Below, piece after piece: positions 37,944-47,351 of a stretch of 64,000 bases of DNA. Each line of letters begins with the position of its first letter. Positions within the stretch are counted from its first letter, which is position 1. The notes below the pieces were generated by a model that saw nothing but the letters and a program-made list of their open reading frames with translations, made no database searches and was not told where the DNA came from. The position numbers were made by a program, and so were the translations under genes. Origin of the DNA: Cryobacterium cheniae (lineage in GTDB: Bacteria; Actinomycetota; Actinomycetes; Actinomycetales; Microbacteriaceae); contig NZ_SOGN01000016.1 of the NCBI RefSeq assembly GCF_004403395.1, forward strand, positions 72,935 through 136,934, written 5' to 3'.

Positions 37944-38456
37944 ATGCCGGGGACAGAGCATCCTGCGGAACACAAAACCACGGCGGTGCCCGAGGACGGT
38001 GCTCGGGTGCTGAGGCGTGCGATGGCGGCGAACCCGACCGCGGTTTCGCCACAGCTCGCTCGCAGTTTGCAGGCCACCGAAAACATGTGGCGAAGCATTT
38101 CGGCGGAGTACGGTCTGTTGACCAGCGGCCAGGTCGCCGAACTCTTGGGAGCGAGTCCGTCCAACCGTACGCTGGCATCGAGGAGACGCGCCGCGCATCA
38201 GATCGCCGGCGTAGTCCGGCGCAATGCGGTCCTCTATCCCGCGTTCCAGTTCGACCGGTCCCAGGGAACGATTCTTCCGGTGATGGCACAAATCATCAGG
38301 CTGGCCGCGGCGACTGGCTGGCACGAAAAGGACTTGTTGCTCTGGATCTGCTCGCCGACGACCTCGTTCGAGGGTCAGGATCGTCCTGTCGACCACTTCC
38401 ACGATCCTGATTCTGTGCTGGCCGCCGCTAAGGCCCAGTTCGAGGCCCAGTGGTGA
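37944..38456 (+). CDS. MbcA/ParS-like antitoxin-fold protein
   Basis: 170 residues from ATG 37944. Residues about 60-170 follow the pattern of the Xre/MbcA/ParS toxin-binding domain: LLTSGQVAELLGA, then the basic loop and VLYPAFQFD, then AATGWHEKDLLLWICSPTTS and HDPDSVLAAAKAQF. In such systems the partner is a RES-domain NAD-degrading toxin, but no RES gene is adjacent. It is therefore an orphan antitoxin, an anti-defence decoy or a DNA-binding regulator. Confidence 0.6.
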   Translation: MPGTEHPAEHKTTAVPEDGARVLRRAMAANPTAVSPQLARSLQATENMWRSISAEYGLLTSGQVAELLGASPSNRTLASRRRAAHQIAGVVRRNAVLYPAFQFDRSQGTILPVMAQIIRLAAATGWHEKDLLLWICSPTTSFEGQDRPVDHFHDPDSVLAAAKAQFEAQW

Positions 38457-38680
38457 CGGGGTTGAGACCCCATCACCTCGAGCAGGCCCCCGGCCTGTCC
38501 AACAAGAAGTCGCTCCTGAGGACCCTCAGGAGGTTCAGCACAGCTGCCGACCGCAGTGCCGGTGCGCGATTCGCTCGGGGCCTCGAAGACAATCGATGCG
38601 GAAGGTGGGGCAGGCGACTACGCGCCGCCTGCGAGGATGGGCACTGACCTGCTGTACCGCCCGTGACAAAGGAAACCAGC

Positions 38681-39499
38681 TTGCCCATGACATTGACGCT
38701 CGGCCCTATCCTTCTCAGCGCTGGTATCGATCCAAACGAGGCGCAGGTAATCCGTCACGCATATGTGCGCGAGCACGAGGACACCGGCCTACAGGGCATC
38801 CATGCCGACTCTTCCGACCAGGAGATCCTGAGCTACACCAGCCAGCAGTCCGCGAAACCGGGAACTTTCCCGACCGTCCCGCCGCCAATCTGGGTTGTCT
38901 TCGTCCGCGAGGGCGGCGACCGAGCACGCCTCTGGTCGGTGGTGGAGAACCGCGGCGAGCTCTCGAATGATGGCACACTCCGTACCTTCGATCTTGCCGT
39001 CTCAGAGCACATGACGGCCCTTCGGAACAGGCTCGTGATCGGTTGGAGGTCACCGCGCACGTGGAGACTCAACGGCCCCACCGCCGCCGCATACCCGGTT
39101 ATGGAGATCGCCGACGCGGAGCCGGTGCCGTTTCCCGGTTTCGACCGGCTGGTTCTGAACTATGCGCAGCTTCAGGCGGTGATGCGCGAGCACCGCTATG
39201 CCTCGTGGCGCACCGCACTCTCATCGGTAGTCGGCATCTATCTGATTACTGACACCCTCGACGGACGTCAGTACGTCGGCAAGGCCGACGGTACAGAGAG
39301 CATTCGCCAGCGCTGGAACGTCTACGCCGCCAACGGCCACGGGGGCAACGTCAAGCTACTGAAAATCGACCCGAACACCTTTCGGTTTTCCCTGCTCAGG
39401 GTTTTCGATCCAGCGACGCCGGCTCACTCGATCAACGAAGCGGAGAACCATTTCAAGAACGCCCTGGACACCCGCAAGCATGGGCTCAACGGGAACTGA
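38681..39499 (+). CDS. GIY-YIG nuclease domain protein
   Basis: About 272 residues. A long N-terminal part has strands such as PPPIWVVFVREGGDRARLWS. The C-terminal GIY-YIG domain reads GIYLITDTLDGRQYVGKADG then RQRWNVYAANGHGG, with a late glutamate (NEAENHFKNALD) as expected for the metal site. The start is uncertain: TTG 38681 has AAAGGA 8 bases upstream, while GTG 38663 and ATG 38687 lack good signals. It resembles stand-alone GIY-YIG proteins of phage and defence regions. Confidence 0.78.
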   Translation: MPMTLTLGPILLSAGIDPNEAQVIRHAYVREHEDTGLQGIHADSSDQEILSYTSQQSAKPGTFPTVPPPIWVVFVREGGDRARLWSVVENRGELSNDGTLRTFDLAVSEHMTALRNRLVIGWRSPRTWRLNGPTAAAYPVMEIADAEPVPFPGFDRLVLNYAQLQAVMREHRYASWRTALSSVVGIYLITDTLDGRQYVGKADGTESIRQRWNVYAANGHGGNVKLLKIDPNTFRFSLLRVFDPATPAHSINEAENHFKNALDTRKHGLNGN

Positions 39500-39755
39500 A
39501 CGCGTGCGCGGGATACGCGCCGACGAGGCCTAACGGTCTTTGGTCGCCTACGTCCTTCGGCCTGCTCCCCCCACTGCCTGATTCGGAAGCTCCGCCGCAC
39601 CTTCGGCAGTCAAAGCGTGACCGTGAAACACGCACCGCGACAAGCGGCAAGTCTGCGCGTGGTTCGGTTACCGGGTGCAAGAGTTCGCTCAGCCCGCCCC
39701 GGTGGGAGCCTGCTCCTGGCAGTCATTCCATCGCCGCACCCGGCCGAAGGGCGTT

Positions 39756-40499
39756 TCAGCTCGGGTCGTTCCAGGACTCGGGAGGCGGGCCAAGAATCTT
39801 CCCGGCCGCCTTGATGACGAACCACCCGAACACGTTGTTTCCCGCTGCACCGATGCCGACCCCGATGAAGAATGGGATCTGCTTGCCGAGAACCAACACG
39901 CCCTGCTTGGTGCCGTACTTAGTCACGAATCGTGGGCCGAGGATTTTATTGGCTTTGTTGATCGCGGTCATCGGAATCGACTCCACAATCTTCTTCCCCC
40001 AGTAAGGGGCGGTGCGACCGATCAATGGCTCCAGGGCGGTCGTCGCGGCGGTGTTCCCGATGAGGACGGATGTGACCAGAAATCTGCGGCGCTCGACGTC
40101 TTCTACGTCCAGACCGTGGATCTCGGCGACCGACAGCGTGTAGAGGACCGACGCCTCCAAGAACGTGAGCAGGTCGGCCAGGGCCACGGGAACCTGCACC
40201 CATCCGTTCGGGACGATGGCCGCGGCGCCGGCGCCGGCGCCGGTGGTCGTGACCGCGCTGAGGTAGATCGTGTTCAGGTAGGAAATGAGCTGTGCGGGAG
40301 TTTTGCCGGGATGCACGCGTCGGAGCCGCGCGACGTTCGCGACCGCCGGTGGGTACTGAGCCTCAAGTGCCTTGTTGAGGCCGCCCTGAACCGCAGCGCG
40401 GACGTCGACATTCTTAACGGCCGCCCGAACCTTGTCCAGCGTGTCTCGGTCCCATTTCGGACCGGGCGATGTCTTTGGCTCTTGAACGGATTCCGACAT
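39756..40499 (-). CDS. EcsC-like protein
   Basis: 247 residues from ATG 40499 with GGGGGTAG 8 bases upstream. Alternating helices include a glycine/alanine-rich stretch (TTTGAGAGAAAIV), a membrane-like helix (ALADLLTFLEASVLYTLSVA) and the C-terminal IPFFIGVGIGAAGNNVFGWF. This matches the general layout of EcsC-family proteins, many of which accompany phage-defence genes. The family match is by pattern only. Confidence 0.5.
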   Translation of the reverse strand: MSESVQEPKTSPGPKWDRDTLDKVRAAVKNVDVRAAVQGGLNKALEAQYPPAVANVARLRRVHPGKTPAQLISYLNTIYLSAVTTTGAGAGAAAIVPNGWVQVPVALADLLTFLEASVLYTLSVAEIHGLDVEDVERRRFLVTSVLIGNTAATTALEPLIGRTAPYWGKKIVESIPMTAINKANKILGPRFVTKYGTKQGVLVLGKQIPFFIGVGIGAAGNNVFGWFVIKAAGKILGPPPESWNDPS

Positions 40500-40729
40500 T
40501 CTTGCTACCCCCTGATTGCATACACCTGTAGTCAGGTTACGGTGTACCTCCCTTGGCGGGGGCCTGGCCACGCCTGCGGCCGGCGTCGTTGCCAGATATG
40601 TCGATTTGGATCCAGAGTCGCCGGCGCTGTTCCCCGCGAGCGTGCCAGTCGGGATCACCCCGGGTTGGCTGACGTAATAGAACGTTATCGGCGTGACACC
40701 GTGCACCCGTGCGGGTCGGAAGGTCACCA

Positions 40730-40870
40730 ATGTCCGAACCAACGCCAGTCGAGTTGCTGCATGCCGAGTACGCCCAGCTGCTACTGCGCCAGCCAGCCAC
40801 CCTCACCGGCGACCAAAAGCGATCCCTGATTTACTGCGTGGCCGACGTTTCCTCCGGCCATTCCCCACAG
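40730..40870 (+). pseudogene. Truncated copy of the HA-domain gene
   Basis: ATG 40730 starts EPTPVELLHAEYAQLL then TLTGDQKRSL, closely matching the N-terminus of the gene at 36,695. The sequence just upstream (gtgcgggtcggaagg) also matches. Similarity ends near 40,850 and the rest of the gene, including the DNA-binding part, is gone. Confidence 0.65.
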
Positions 40871-40919
40871 GGGGCGGGACCGCGGCTTTTCAGGGCGCAT
40901 GAGCCCCAGCGCGTGGCTC

Positions 40920-41165
40920 TTAAGATTGGGCGTTCTTGGACGCGTCGTTTTTTGCCATTCTTTCGTAGTACTCGACGTGCTCGATCAAGGTTGACTCGAC
41001 CGACTTACCTACGATTGCGAGCGAGGCAACATTCACGATCAGAACGCTCGCGTTTCCAGTGAAAGGGGAGACGACAGTCAGTTCAACAACTTGCATTTTG
41101 GACCGGTCCGGGATGTTGACGCTATAGGTGAAGAAGATTCCGGTGGTGGTGAAGAGTTCGAGCAT
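40920..41165 (-). CDS. Small hypothetical protein
   Basis: 81 residues from ATG 41165. Beta-rich N-terminal half (VVELTVVSPFTGNASVLIVN) and a helical charged end (TLIEHVEYYERMAKNDASKN). No known motif. Its codon use is ordinary for the island. Medium belief that it is real. Confidence 0.45.
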   Translation of the reverse strand: MLELFTTTGIFFTYSVNIPDRSKMQVVELTVVSPFTGNASVLIVNVASLAIVGKSVESTLIEHVEYYERMAKNDASKNAQS

Positions 41166-41290
41166 TCAGTTTGCCTCTGTCTTCGTGGCATTGCGCGGGA
41201 GGGAGTGCAAAACAAATATCTTTGAGGTCACGTTTCACAATATCGGGCTCTGAGGGCTGGAGCGGGCTTGCCAGCAGAGCTCTCGGTGCT

Positions 41291-41575
41291 TCATCGCGGC
41301 CCGACGAGCTTCCTCTCGCCGTCCCGAGCTGCCAAAACGGTTCGGACCACATGATCAGCCGCGAAGAGCGGGTCCTCGTGTTTCGAGAATCGGAGAACGA
41401 TCCAACCCGCGCCTTCCAAGATCAATCTGGTTTCCTGATCCCTTGCGATAGTCAGCCAACGGCAGTCGCCTGAGAGTTCACGATCGCTGGCATTCAAGCG
41501 CCCAATGGTCTTCTTCGTAATTTCGACGAGTCTCAAATTAGCTGAGGACGCATGGTCGGCGAGGCTGGCCAGCAA
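41291..41575 (-). pseudogene. Possible remnant of a Vsr/DUF559-type nuclease C-terminus
   Basis: The 94-residue frame contains ARDQETRLILEGAGWIVLRF then SKHED, matching the C-terminal 'D-x-x-R…L-x-x-x-G-W-x-V-L-R' pattern of very-short-patch-repair-fold nucleases and of the vsr gene at 47,352 in this window. The catalytic N-terminal part (aspartate, FxDGCFWHxC) is absent. It looks like a decayed relative. Confidence 0.45.
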
Positions 41576-41603
41576 GGGCGGCCGCGGGCGTCAGACTTGT
41601 CAC

Positions 41604-42146
41604 ATGCCGACTTGCTACATACCAACTTCTGATCCGTGGGCGTGGTCGCTCGACTCATTGCTTGCCCTCATCGGCGTGATGATCGCCGGACTGGGGGCGA
41701 TCGCGACTGTGCTCGTAGCGACCCTCGCTCTCGTTGCGACGAACCGCGCGAACCGGCTGGAGGCAGCGGAGCGCGAACGCACGGGCCGTGTCGCGCTCTC
41801 GTCGGCCATCGATACTTACCTCCGCGAATGGGAGTTGGAGCCATACGGCAACACCGAGAAGATGAGGGAAGCGGCGAGGTCTCTTACCGCGGCTGCGGCC
41901 GGCGTCTCCTCCAGCGCCGAGACTGCAGCAACGTGGGTTCATGACGCGCTGATCGTCTACATGGCACAAATAGTGGACGAGCATCAGGATCTTGACACCC
42001 TGGCTGGAGGCAGGCTGTTGGCGACAGCCGCGCACGGCGCCTCGTCCGAGATGCGGAGGAGGGTTGCGAGGTGGGTGGCGACAGGCATGCTAGATCGGTC
42101 CCCGTTGTTGACGCCGACGCCAGGTCCTCCCCTGTTGACGCTCTAA
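41604..42146 (+). CDS. Membrane-anchored hypothetical protein 1
   Basis: 180 residues from ATG 41604. One N-terminal transmembrane helix (LLALIGVMIAGLGAIATVLV, extending to about residue 42), a basic-acidic turn (NRANRLEAAERERT), then an all-helical cytoplasmic domain. The layout matches two or three other anchored unknowns in the island (42,676, 43,593, 57,373). Function unknown. Confidence 0.6.
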   Translation: MPTCYIPTSDPWAWSLDSLLALIGVMIAGLGAIATVLVATLALVATNRANRLEAAERERTGRVALSSAIDTYLREWELEPYGNTEKMREAARSLTAAAAGVSSSAETAATWVHDALIVYMAQIVDEHQDLDTLAGGRLLATAAHGASSEMRRRVARWVATGMLDRSPLLTPTPGPPLLTL

Positions 42147-42675
42147 TGAGGTGGGGCCAGGCGCAATTGGGGCAACCGTTGGCGAGGGTCTTGATATCTG
42201 CAACAGGCCCGAAGTGGCTCGTATCACCCGGCACGCGCGGGGAGACACCTCATGTGACGGGCGAGACGGGGCCTTCACCTGAGGCGCGCGGGAGCCTAGA
42301 GCGCATCAGTTGCTCTGGGAATCGGCACATCCCAATGAAGGATTGGGATTCGGCAAGATGGGCAAATCCAGTATGGATGTTCCGGCGTGCCTGCCACTTC
42401 GCAGCATGACAAGCAGTTGCCGCAGCTAGGGGTGCCGATTGATTCAAAGCCATCGTCCATGGCGTGGACTGTAGTCGGATGCGCTAGTCGGCGCTGGCAA
42501 AGGTGGTCCAGGGGGCTGCCGCGGGAATACGAGACCGCCTGCCTGTCCTACTAATACGTCAACGCTGGCCCATAGATGCTGCCGCTGCCCCACACTTCGT
42601 GAGCCGCCTCAGCCCACGACAGCGATGATGATCCGCGCTCATGCGGTGACCTCGGTCTTCGATACGCTTTCGAGC
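42147..42675. other. No gene seen
   Basis: About 530 bases without a supportable gene, RNA or repeat. Confidence 0.4.
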
Positions 42676-43175
42676 ATGCCCATGACGGAAGTTTTTCAGT
42701 CCAGTTCCTCCGAGTGGACCCTGCTGTCCGTGATCATGCTTGCGATTGCCATCGTCGGCGCAATGACCGGTGCAGTGGCCCTGTTCTTGACGTGGCGGCA
42801 CCACCCGCGTCCGCATCTCAGCTTCGAGTGGGCTACGACATGGCGGCCGAACGCCTCTGCCGAGATGGCGCGCTTGACTTCACTGCGGTTGATCAACGAC
42901 GGGGCGGCCCCAGCGCGAAACTTGCGGATGAATGTGGACATCGCTTACGACCTGGAAGGGACTCCGTGGCTCGAGTCGCTTTCGTTGGGGCGCGGCGCGG
43001 AGGTGCGCGTTGATGTCCCGGTCGTGCCGTCAATGCGTGTTAGGGCGCACTCAGGAGAAGTCACGCACAATCCGCATTCGGACACAGACCCTGGGACACG
43101 CTGCGCCCGAAGGTGTCGGTGCGGTACGCCGGGAAGCGGTTCGCAGTTACGTCGAGGTCACCGCAGTACATGTGA
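42676..43175 (+). pseudogene. Membrane-anchored hypothetical protein 2, frameshifted
   Basis: ATG 42676 begins a protein with a transmembrane helix (LLSVIMLAIAIVGAMTGAVA) and a beta-rich external or cytoplasmic domain (LRLINDGAAPARNLRMNVDI). Good coding character ends near 43,090. Further on, a different frame reads WDTLRPKVSVRYAGKRFAVT and stops at TGA 43,173-43,175. One missing base near 43,092 would join them. It is either a true frameshift or a sequencing error. 43,176-43,592 contains nothing recognisable. Confidence 0.55.
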
Positions 43176-43592
43176 GGTGCCGATCGTTTCGCGGAGGCGT
43201 CCCTTTCGACGGGCCCTCTTCGCCGAATCCAATCGCAGGTCAGCTTCGAGCCTCCGGCGCGGCTGGATCGCGCAGGCCATGGCGCTTCGCATCCGGAGGC
43301 CGAGGATATCGAGCTTGAGAAACCCATGGGGACCACATCGTTCTTGTCGTATGCGCGAGTCGCAGCAGCTGGACCAGCTGGCGGACTTGACCGCGAAGCT
43401 TGACCGGCTTCCCCGCCCCATCTCGGTGTACTTGTGCGGCGTCATCCTCTCCGATGCCTTCCTGCCCGCCCGCCCGCCGGCGTTCTGCTCTGACGCATGC
43501 GGTCGGGATCAGTTTCCGAAGTGGAGACGTGCGGAGGTTTCATCCTTCGACCGGCGGGCGGCCGTTGATCCCGCCACCGGTATGCTCCTTAC

Positions 43593-44135
43593 ATGCTGAC
43601 CGATGGCTTCTGGCGCGACCTCCTGCTAGTCGGAGCAGGCGTCGTCGGCTCCCTGATGACGTTGTTCGTCACGCAGGTCGGCAAGCTTGGAGATCGGGCC
43701 TATGGGCGAAAGCAGGATCTCCGCGCTCAGGGGGTAAAGAGCTCCCAGGATTGCCTGGATCAGTTGCGTGATCTCGACGAGTCGCTGCACAAGCAAACGC
43801 CTTCCGCTGCTGACAATTTCGTGCTCGACGTCGATCTGCCGATGGTCCGCAAGATTCGGGCATCGGCTGACCTTGTGCCGGATAAGACGCTGCGGGACTC
43901 GGTTCGACATGGGATGAATGCCCTCACCGGGATTCGGGCCACGAACAGCATGGGCACCATGACAGCGGCCACCGCTGCTCAGGAGCAGAAACAACTTCTG
44001 AGTTATACCCGGCAGGTTGTTGCCGCGTTTGTCCGTGGTGAGAATAGCCCGGGAGGGCCCGTGCAGCGGCTCAAGGAATCTGATGAGAAGACCATCGCTG
44101 CGTCTGAGGAGATGTACGGCCCAGCGAGGAAGTAG
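43593..44135 (+). CDS. Membrane-anchored hypothetical protein 3
   Basis: 180 residues. Short transmembrane helix at the N-terminus (LLLVGAGVVGSLMTLFVTQV), then a long helical domain with QDCLDQLRDLDESLHKQ and LLSYTRQVVAAFVRGE. It starts at ATG 43593. No known family. It is similar in layout to anchored proteins encoded nearby. Confidence 0.6.
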   Translation: MLTDGFWRDLLLVGAGVVGSLMTLFVTQVGKLGDRAYGRKQDLRAQGVKSSQDCLDQLRDLDESLHKQTPSAADNFVLDVDLPMVRKIRASADLVPDKTLRDSVRHGMNALTGIRATNSMGTMTAATAAQEQKQLLSYTRQVVAAFVRGENSPGGPVQRLKESDEKTIAASEEMYGPARK

Positions 44136-44591
44136 CCGGTTCGACAAGAGCCGGGACGCCCCAAATCCGTCGTGAGATGGAAGGAAGCGGCCCAGGTCGG
44201 TGCCGATTCTTCAAGACGCATGATCAGTCAAGTCTTGTCGAAACACTTTTGTGAACGGGCTTCCTTAACTGGCTCACATACTGGGCAGCCGGCCCATCCG
44301 GAACAGCCCTGACTGCTGTGCTTGCTCGCTTTGCAGAGCCATCAGGTCCGTTGCGGGCGGGTTGCCACTCGGCGCTTATGTGGGTGAATTGGACGCGATT
44401 TCCCTCGCACACTATTCGCCCGTGGAAGCCGCCATCGGATCCATGCCTTCCGACACTGCGGCGCAGGTGATGGATCTGCACGGGTCCCGCGTCCACCGGC
44501 ATCAGGAAATCTCGTGTGGTCCCAGTGGATCTGGAGGCAGGCGGGTTGGAACGGTCGCGACACCCGGGTCCGGCTTCCCTGCAAATGCCAT
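44136..44591. other. No supportable gene
   Basis: A 456-base gap. A 123-codon minus-strand frame overlaps it but has no motif and no clear start signal. Confidence 0.4.
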
Positions 44592-45038
44592 TCACCGCTT
44601 TCCAAGACCGGGCAGGCCTCCGGGGATCGTTCTCACGCTAGCGCCCGACATGCCCGGATACCCTTTGGCTGGCATCAATCGCGGGGCTGCAGGCTTCGAA
44701 GCGGCCGGCATGTCTGGTTTCGGCGGCAGAAAGACCAGTTCGACCGAGAGACCAATCGTCCCGAGATACGAGGCAGAAGAGGGACAGCCCTCGGTGGAAT
44801 TCGGGAGATTGTGAGAGTAAACGATACCGGTCCTAAGGTTGCTTTTCGTCGTCCTCCCGCAGTCTTGGCATTGGTACGTTGTGCTGACTTCGTATTGCGG
44901 AACACCTGCGCGACGGCCTGAAGACGTGCACAAGGTGTCCCCTTCGTGATGCGCGGAGATAACCGTGTCTTCGAGTACGACTACTTGTCCGCACCGTGGA
45001 CAGACGAGTTCGAGCCATGAACTTGTTTGGTTGAGCAT
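44592..45038 (-). CDS. Zinc-ribbon hypothetical protein
   Basis: 148 residues from ATG 45038. CPRCGQ near the N-terminus and CQDCGR about 40 residues later give two CxxC knuckles, with a further cysteine in between (TLCTSS). The C-terminal half is proline-rich and may be disordered. It is the most downstream gene of the GIY-YIG/methyltransferase run on this strand, 152 bases beyond it. Possible nucleic-acid-binding accessory; not recognised. Confidence 0.5.
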   Translation of the reverse strand: MLNQTSSWLELVCPRCGQVVVLEDTVISAHHEGDTLCTSSGRRAGVPQYEVSTTYQCQDCGRTTKSNLRTGIVYSHNLPNSTEGCPSSASYLGTIGLSVELVFLPPKPDMPAASKPAAPRLMPAKGYPGMSGASVRTIPGGLPGLGKR

Positions 45039-45190
45039 GGGGAGCCTTCCGACGTCTTTCAGGAACGGACCAGTGCATCGCGCAACTCAGGATCTTGCGA
45101 TCACGTCGAAGGGGTACTCGGCAAGCAGCCAGAGGGATCGGCGCCATCGACGACGCCCCACGAGTAACGCGGCGTGCAAGACAACCCGAT

Positions 45191-46018
45191 CTAGTCGTCG
45201 GCGTCTTCGTCGTTGGACTCAGCCATGACGTTGCCGACGAGTTCCTTCACGTCGATCGCAGTCGGAGATGGTCGACTCCGCCCTTCGGCGTAAGCGAGGC
45301 GCGCTGCTGCGAGGTCCGCCAGTCGCACTGCCTGGATGACGATTACGCGGCGTAGGCCCGAGGAGACCTCCCCCCGTTCATGAGCGACAGCCGCCACCCG
45401 AGCAAGCGTTTCCGCGCGGCGAGCAATTCGCACATCGGGATGCTCTCGTTCCTCCCTGAGTTTAGGAGGGACGAGCACGAAGCGCTGGGAGGCGGGAAGG
45501 GCCACCGGCGTCGAAACCGGCGGGATCTTTTCATTGAGGATTGCGTGATACTTGGAACCCGCGATGGCTGCGAGGTAAACGGAATACTCGATGGCGTCGA
45601 GAGCTTTACGCTTCTCGTCTCCTATTTTTTTTAACTCATTCTTATCGGTGGTGAGTTTGCTCATCGCAGCGAACTTGGCACGCAAACCCTCTGTCGGCCA
45701 CAGTTCTACTTCGGCTACCTCAAAGGGATCAAGAATTCGGTATGCCAATGTGTCGGAGCGTTGGCCTGTTAGGTGCCGACGGATGCGTATTCCAAAGGAT
45801 TCCCAGGTCTGCCCCACATAGATCGGCTCGCGGTCGTAGTCGTAGAAGGCGTAGACGCCGACGCAGCCAGTCAGTTTTTTTTGGCTTTCTACGTCTTTCT
45901 CGGCCAGTGCCTCCTGCAACAAGACACGGAAACCCTGAACAAATGCCGTCGGCATCGACTTCTTCGTTGGCGGTTTCACCTCCGGCGCGTTGTACGATGC
46001 GACACCTCTGCTAGCCAT
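45191..46018 (-). CDS. GIY-YIG endonuclease of the restriction cluster
   Basis: 275 residues. The GIY-YIG domain is central-N-terminal: GVYAFYDYDREPIYVGQTWE, then the arginine helix FGIRIRRHL and a later glutamate. A helical lysine-rich part and a C-terminal regulatory-looking domain follow. GIY-YIG restriction enzymes (Eco29kI type) pair with C5 methyltransferases. Here its start overlaps the methyltransferase stop by 8 bases, which strongly suggests it is the restriction partner. Confidence 0.75.
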   Translation of the reverse strand: MASRGVASYNAPEVKPPTKKSMPTAFVQGFRVLLQEALAEKDVESQKKLTGCVGVYAFYDYDREPIYVGQTWESFGIRIRRHLTGQRSDTLAYRILDPFEVAEVELWPTEGLRAKFAAMSKLTTDKNELKKIGDEKRKALDAIEYSVYLAAIAGSKYHAILNEKIPPVSTPVALPASQRFVLVPPKLREEREHPDVRIARRAETLARVAAVAHERGEVSSGLRRVIVIQAVRLADLAAARLAYAEGRSRPSPTAIDVKELVGNVMAESNDEDADD

Positions 46019-47186
46019 TAGCTGCTACCGTTTCGCTTTCAACGGCAGCTGGTTTCATGACTCCTGTGATCATGGGCATCAAATAGTGTTTGGCCAGCCA
46101 CGCCACAGCGGGGACGGCAACGGCGTCCCCGAAACCGAAAAGGGCTTGGTTGGTGCGAGTTGTCGTCAGATCATAGTCGTCTGCTCCCATGAGTCGGGCA
46201 TACTCGCGAGGTGTCATCCACCGGACCTGGAGCCGCTTATTTCCCACGCGCACTACCGCTTGTTTGGAGGAACCTCCACGCGCCGTCCTGAGACAACCAG
46301 ACACGTCGTCTGGACGGACCTCCCAAACGGGCACACCGTTGCGTGTGCGTCGGTAGGCGGTTCTGTATTTCACTCCGGTCGATCGCTTCATGGCGACCAC
46401 TCGCTCATCCTGGACGGCGGAGAGGGATTTGGTGAACAAATCTGTGCGTTCTTCGTCCCACCACCGCTCGTCGTCGAGGGACATCTCTTCGATCACCTTT
46501 CCGAGGCCGGACGTCAACGGGGCGGGCGGGAGCGGGAGGGTTGCCTTGTGCGTTAGAAGAGTGTCGTCGCCGTAAATCCACTGCAGCCAGTCGGGGCGCA
46601 GTTCTGAGTTTGGAGTGACCGCGTTCTCTGGAGGGTTCAGCGCTCCCACGAGAAACATTCGCGGCCGCGACTGCGGCACGAAGCGCCGGGCGTCAAGAGC
46701 CAAGACATCGACGGAATAGCCGAGCCCGTTGAAGGCGCGAATGGCGGCGGTGAGGTCGTCGCCTCCATGGGAGGTCGCGAGACCTGTAACGTTCTCCAGA
46801 ACAACGACTTCAGGCCTATCGTCGCCCAATTCTTCGAGGAGGCGGATGAACTGCCAGAACGTACCTGAGGACTTTCCAGCAAGTCCAGCCCGACCTCCAG
46901 CGAGGGAAAGGTCCGTGCAAGGTGAAGATGCCCATGCGACCGACGAGCCCTTGGGTAGGTCCCCGACCCTAACCTCGCCAACGTCACCGAGGGCGAAAGT
47001 GTGATCATTGCCCGATGCAGTGTCTTTGAAATGAGCTTCATACATCGCTTTCTTGTCCGCCTCAAAGTCGTTGGACCAAGCCACGTTGAAGCCGGCGCTC
47101 TCGAGCCCTATGCGGGCTAGGCCGATACCAGCGAAGAATTCGAGCACCTTGGGGCGCACAGACGACAGGGAAGATACATTGCTCAC
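46011..47186 (-). CDS. DNA (cytosine-5) methyltransferase
   Basis: 391 residues. Motif I is FFAGIGLARIGLESAGF (SAM binding). Motif IV holds the catalytic cysteine C90 in SSPCTDLS, with threonine instead of the usual glutamine. Motif VI is ENV at 131-133 and motif VIII is QSRPRMFLVG. The C-terminal motif X region has FGFGDAVAVPAVAWLAKHYL. It should protect the host from the linked GIY-YIG nuclease. Divergent from vsr, 165 bases between starts. Confidence 0.93.
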   Translation of the reverse strand: MSNVSSLSSVRPKVLEFFAGIGLARIGLESAGFNVAWSNDFEADKKAMYEAHFKDTASGNDHTFALGDVGEVRVGDLPKGSSVAWASSPCTDLSLAGGRAGLAGKSSGTFWQFIRLLEELGDDRPEVVVLENVTGLATSHGGDDLTAAIRAFNGLGYSVDVLALDARRFVPQSRPRMFLVGALNPPENAVTPNSELRPDWLQWIYGDDTLLTHKATLPLPPAPLTSGLGKVIEEMSLDDERWWDEERTDLFTKSLSAVQDERVVAMKRSTGVKYRTAYRRTRNGVPVWEVRPDDVSGCLRTARGGSSKQAVVRVGNKRLQVRWMTPREYARLMGADDYDLTTTRTNQALFGFGDAVAVPAVAWLAKHYLMPMITGVMKPAAVESETVAANG

Positions 47187-47351
47187 GAACGAATGCTACC
47201 TGCCGGGGCCGACCTCAGTGCGCTACCAGATAGGCACCGGATCGGCCTAACGCTCTCGCTGGGCACGGTTGGGAGCATCTTGCCCGGGCCGAGTCGTCTC
47301 TACTTAAGCCGAGTAACCGTGTTCCCTGCTTTTACGCCATACCGTTGTTGT

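Noticed and set aside
44224..44595. 123-codon minus-strand frame
   Set aside because: No motif, no start signal, and it overlaps the better-supported zinc-ribbon gene at its end.
44794..44814. Apparent sixth ychF-like end (SVEFGRL-stop)
   Set aside because: Only about 12 bases match, the flanks do not, and it lies within a plausible minus-strand zinc-ribbon gene.
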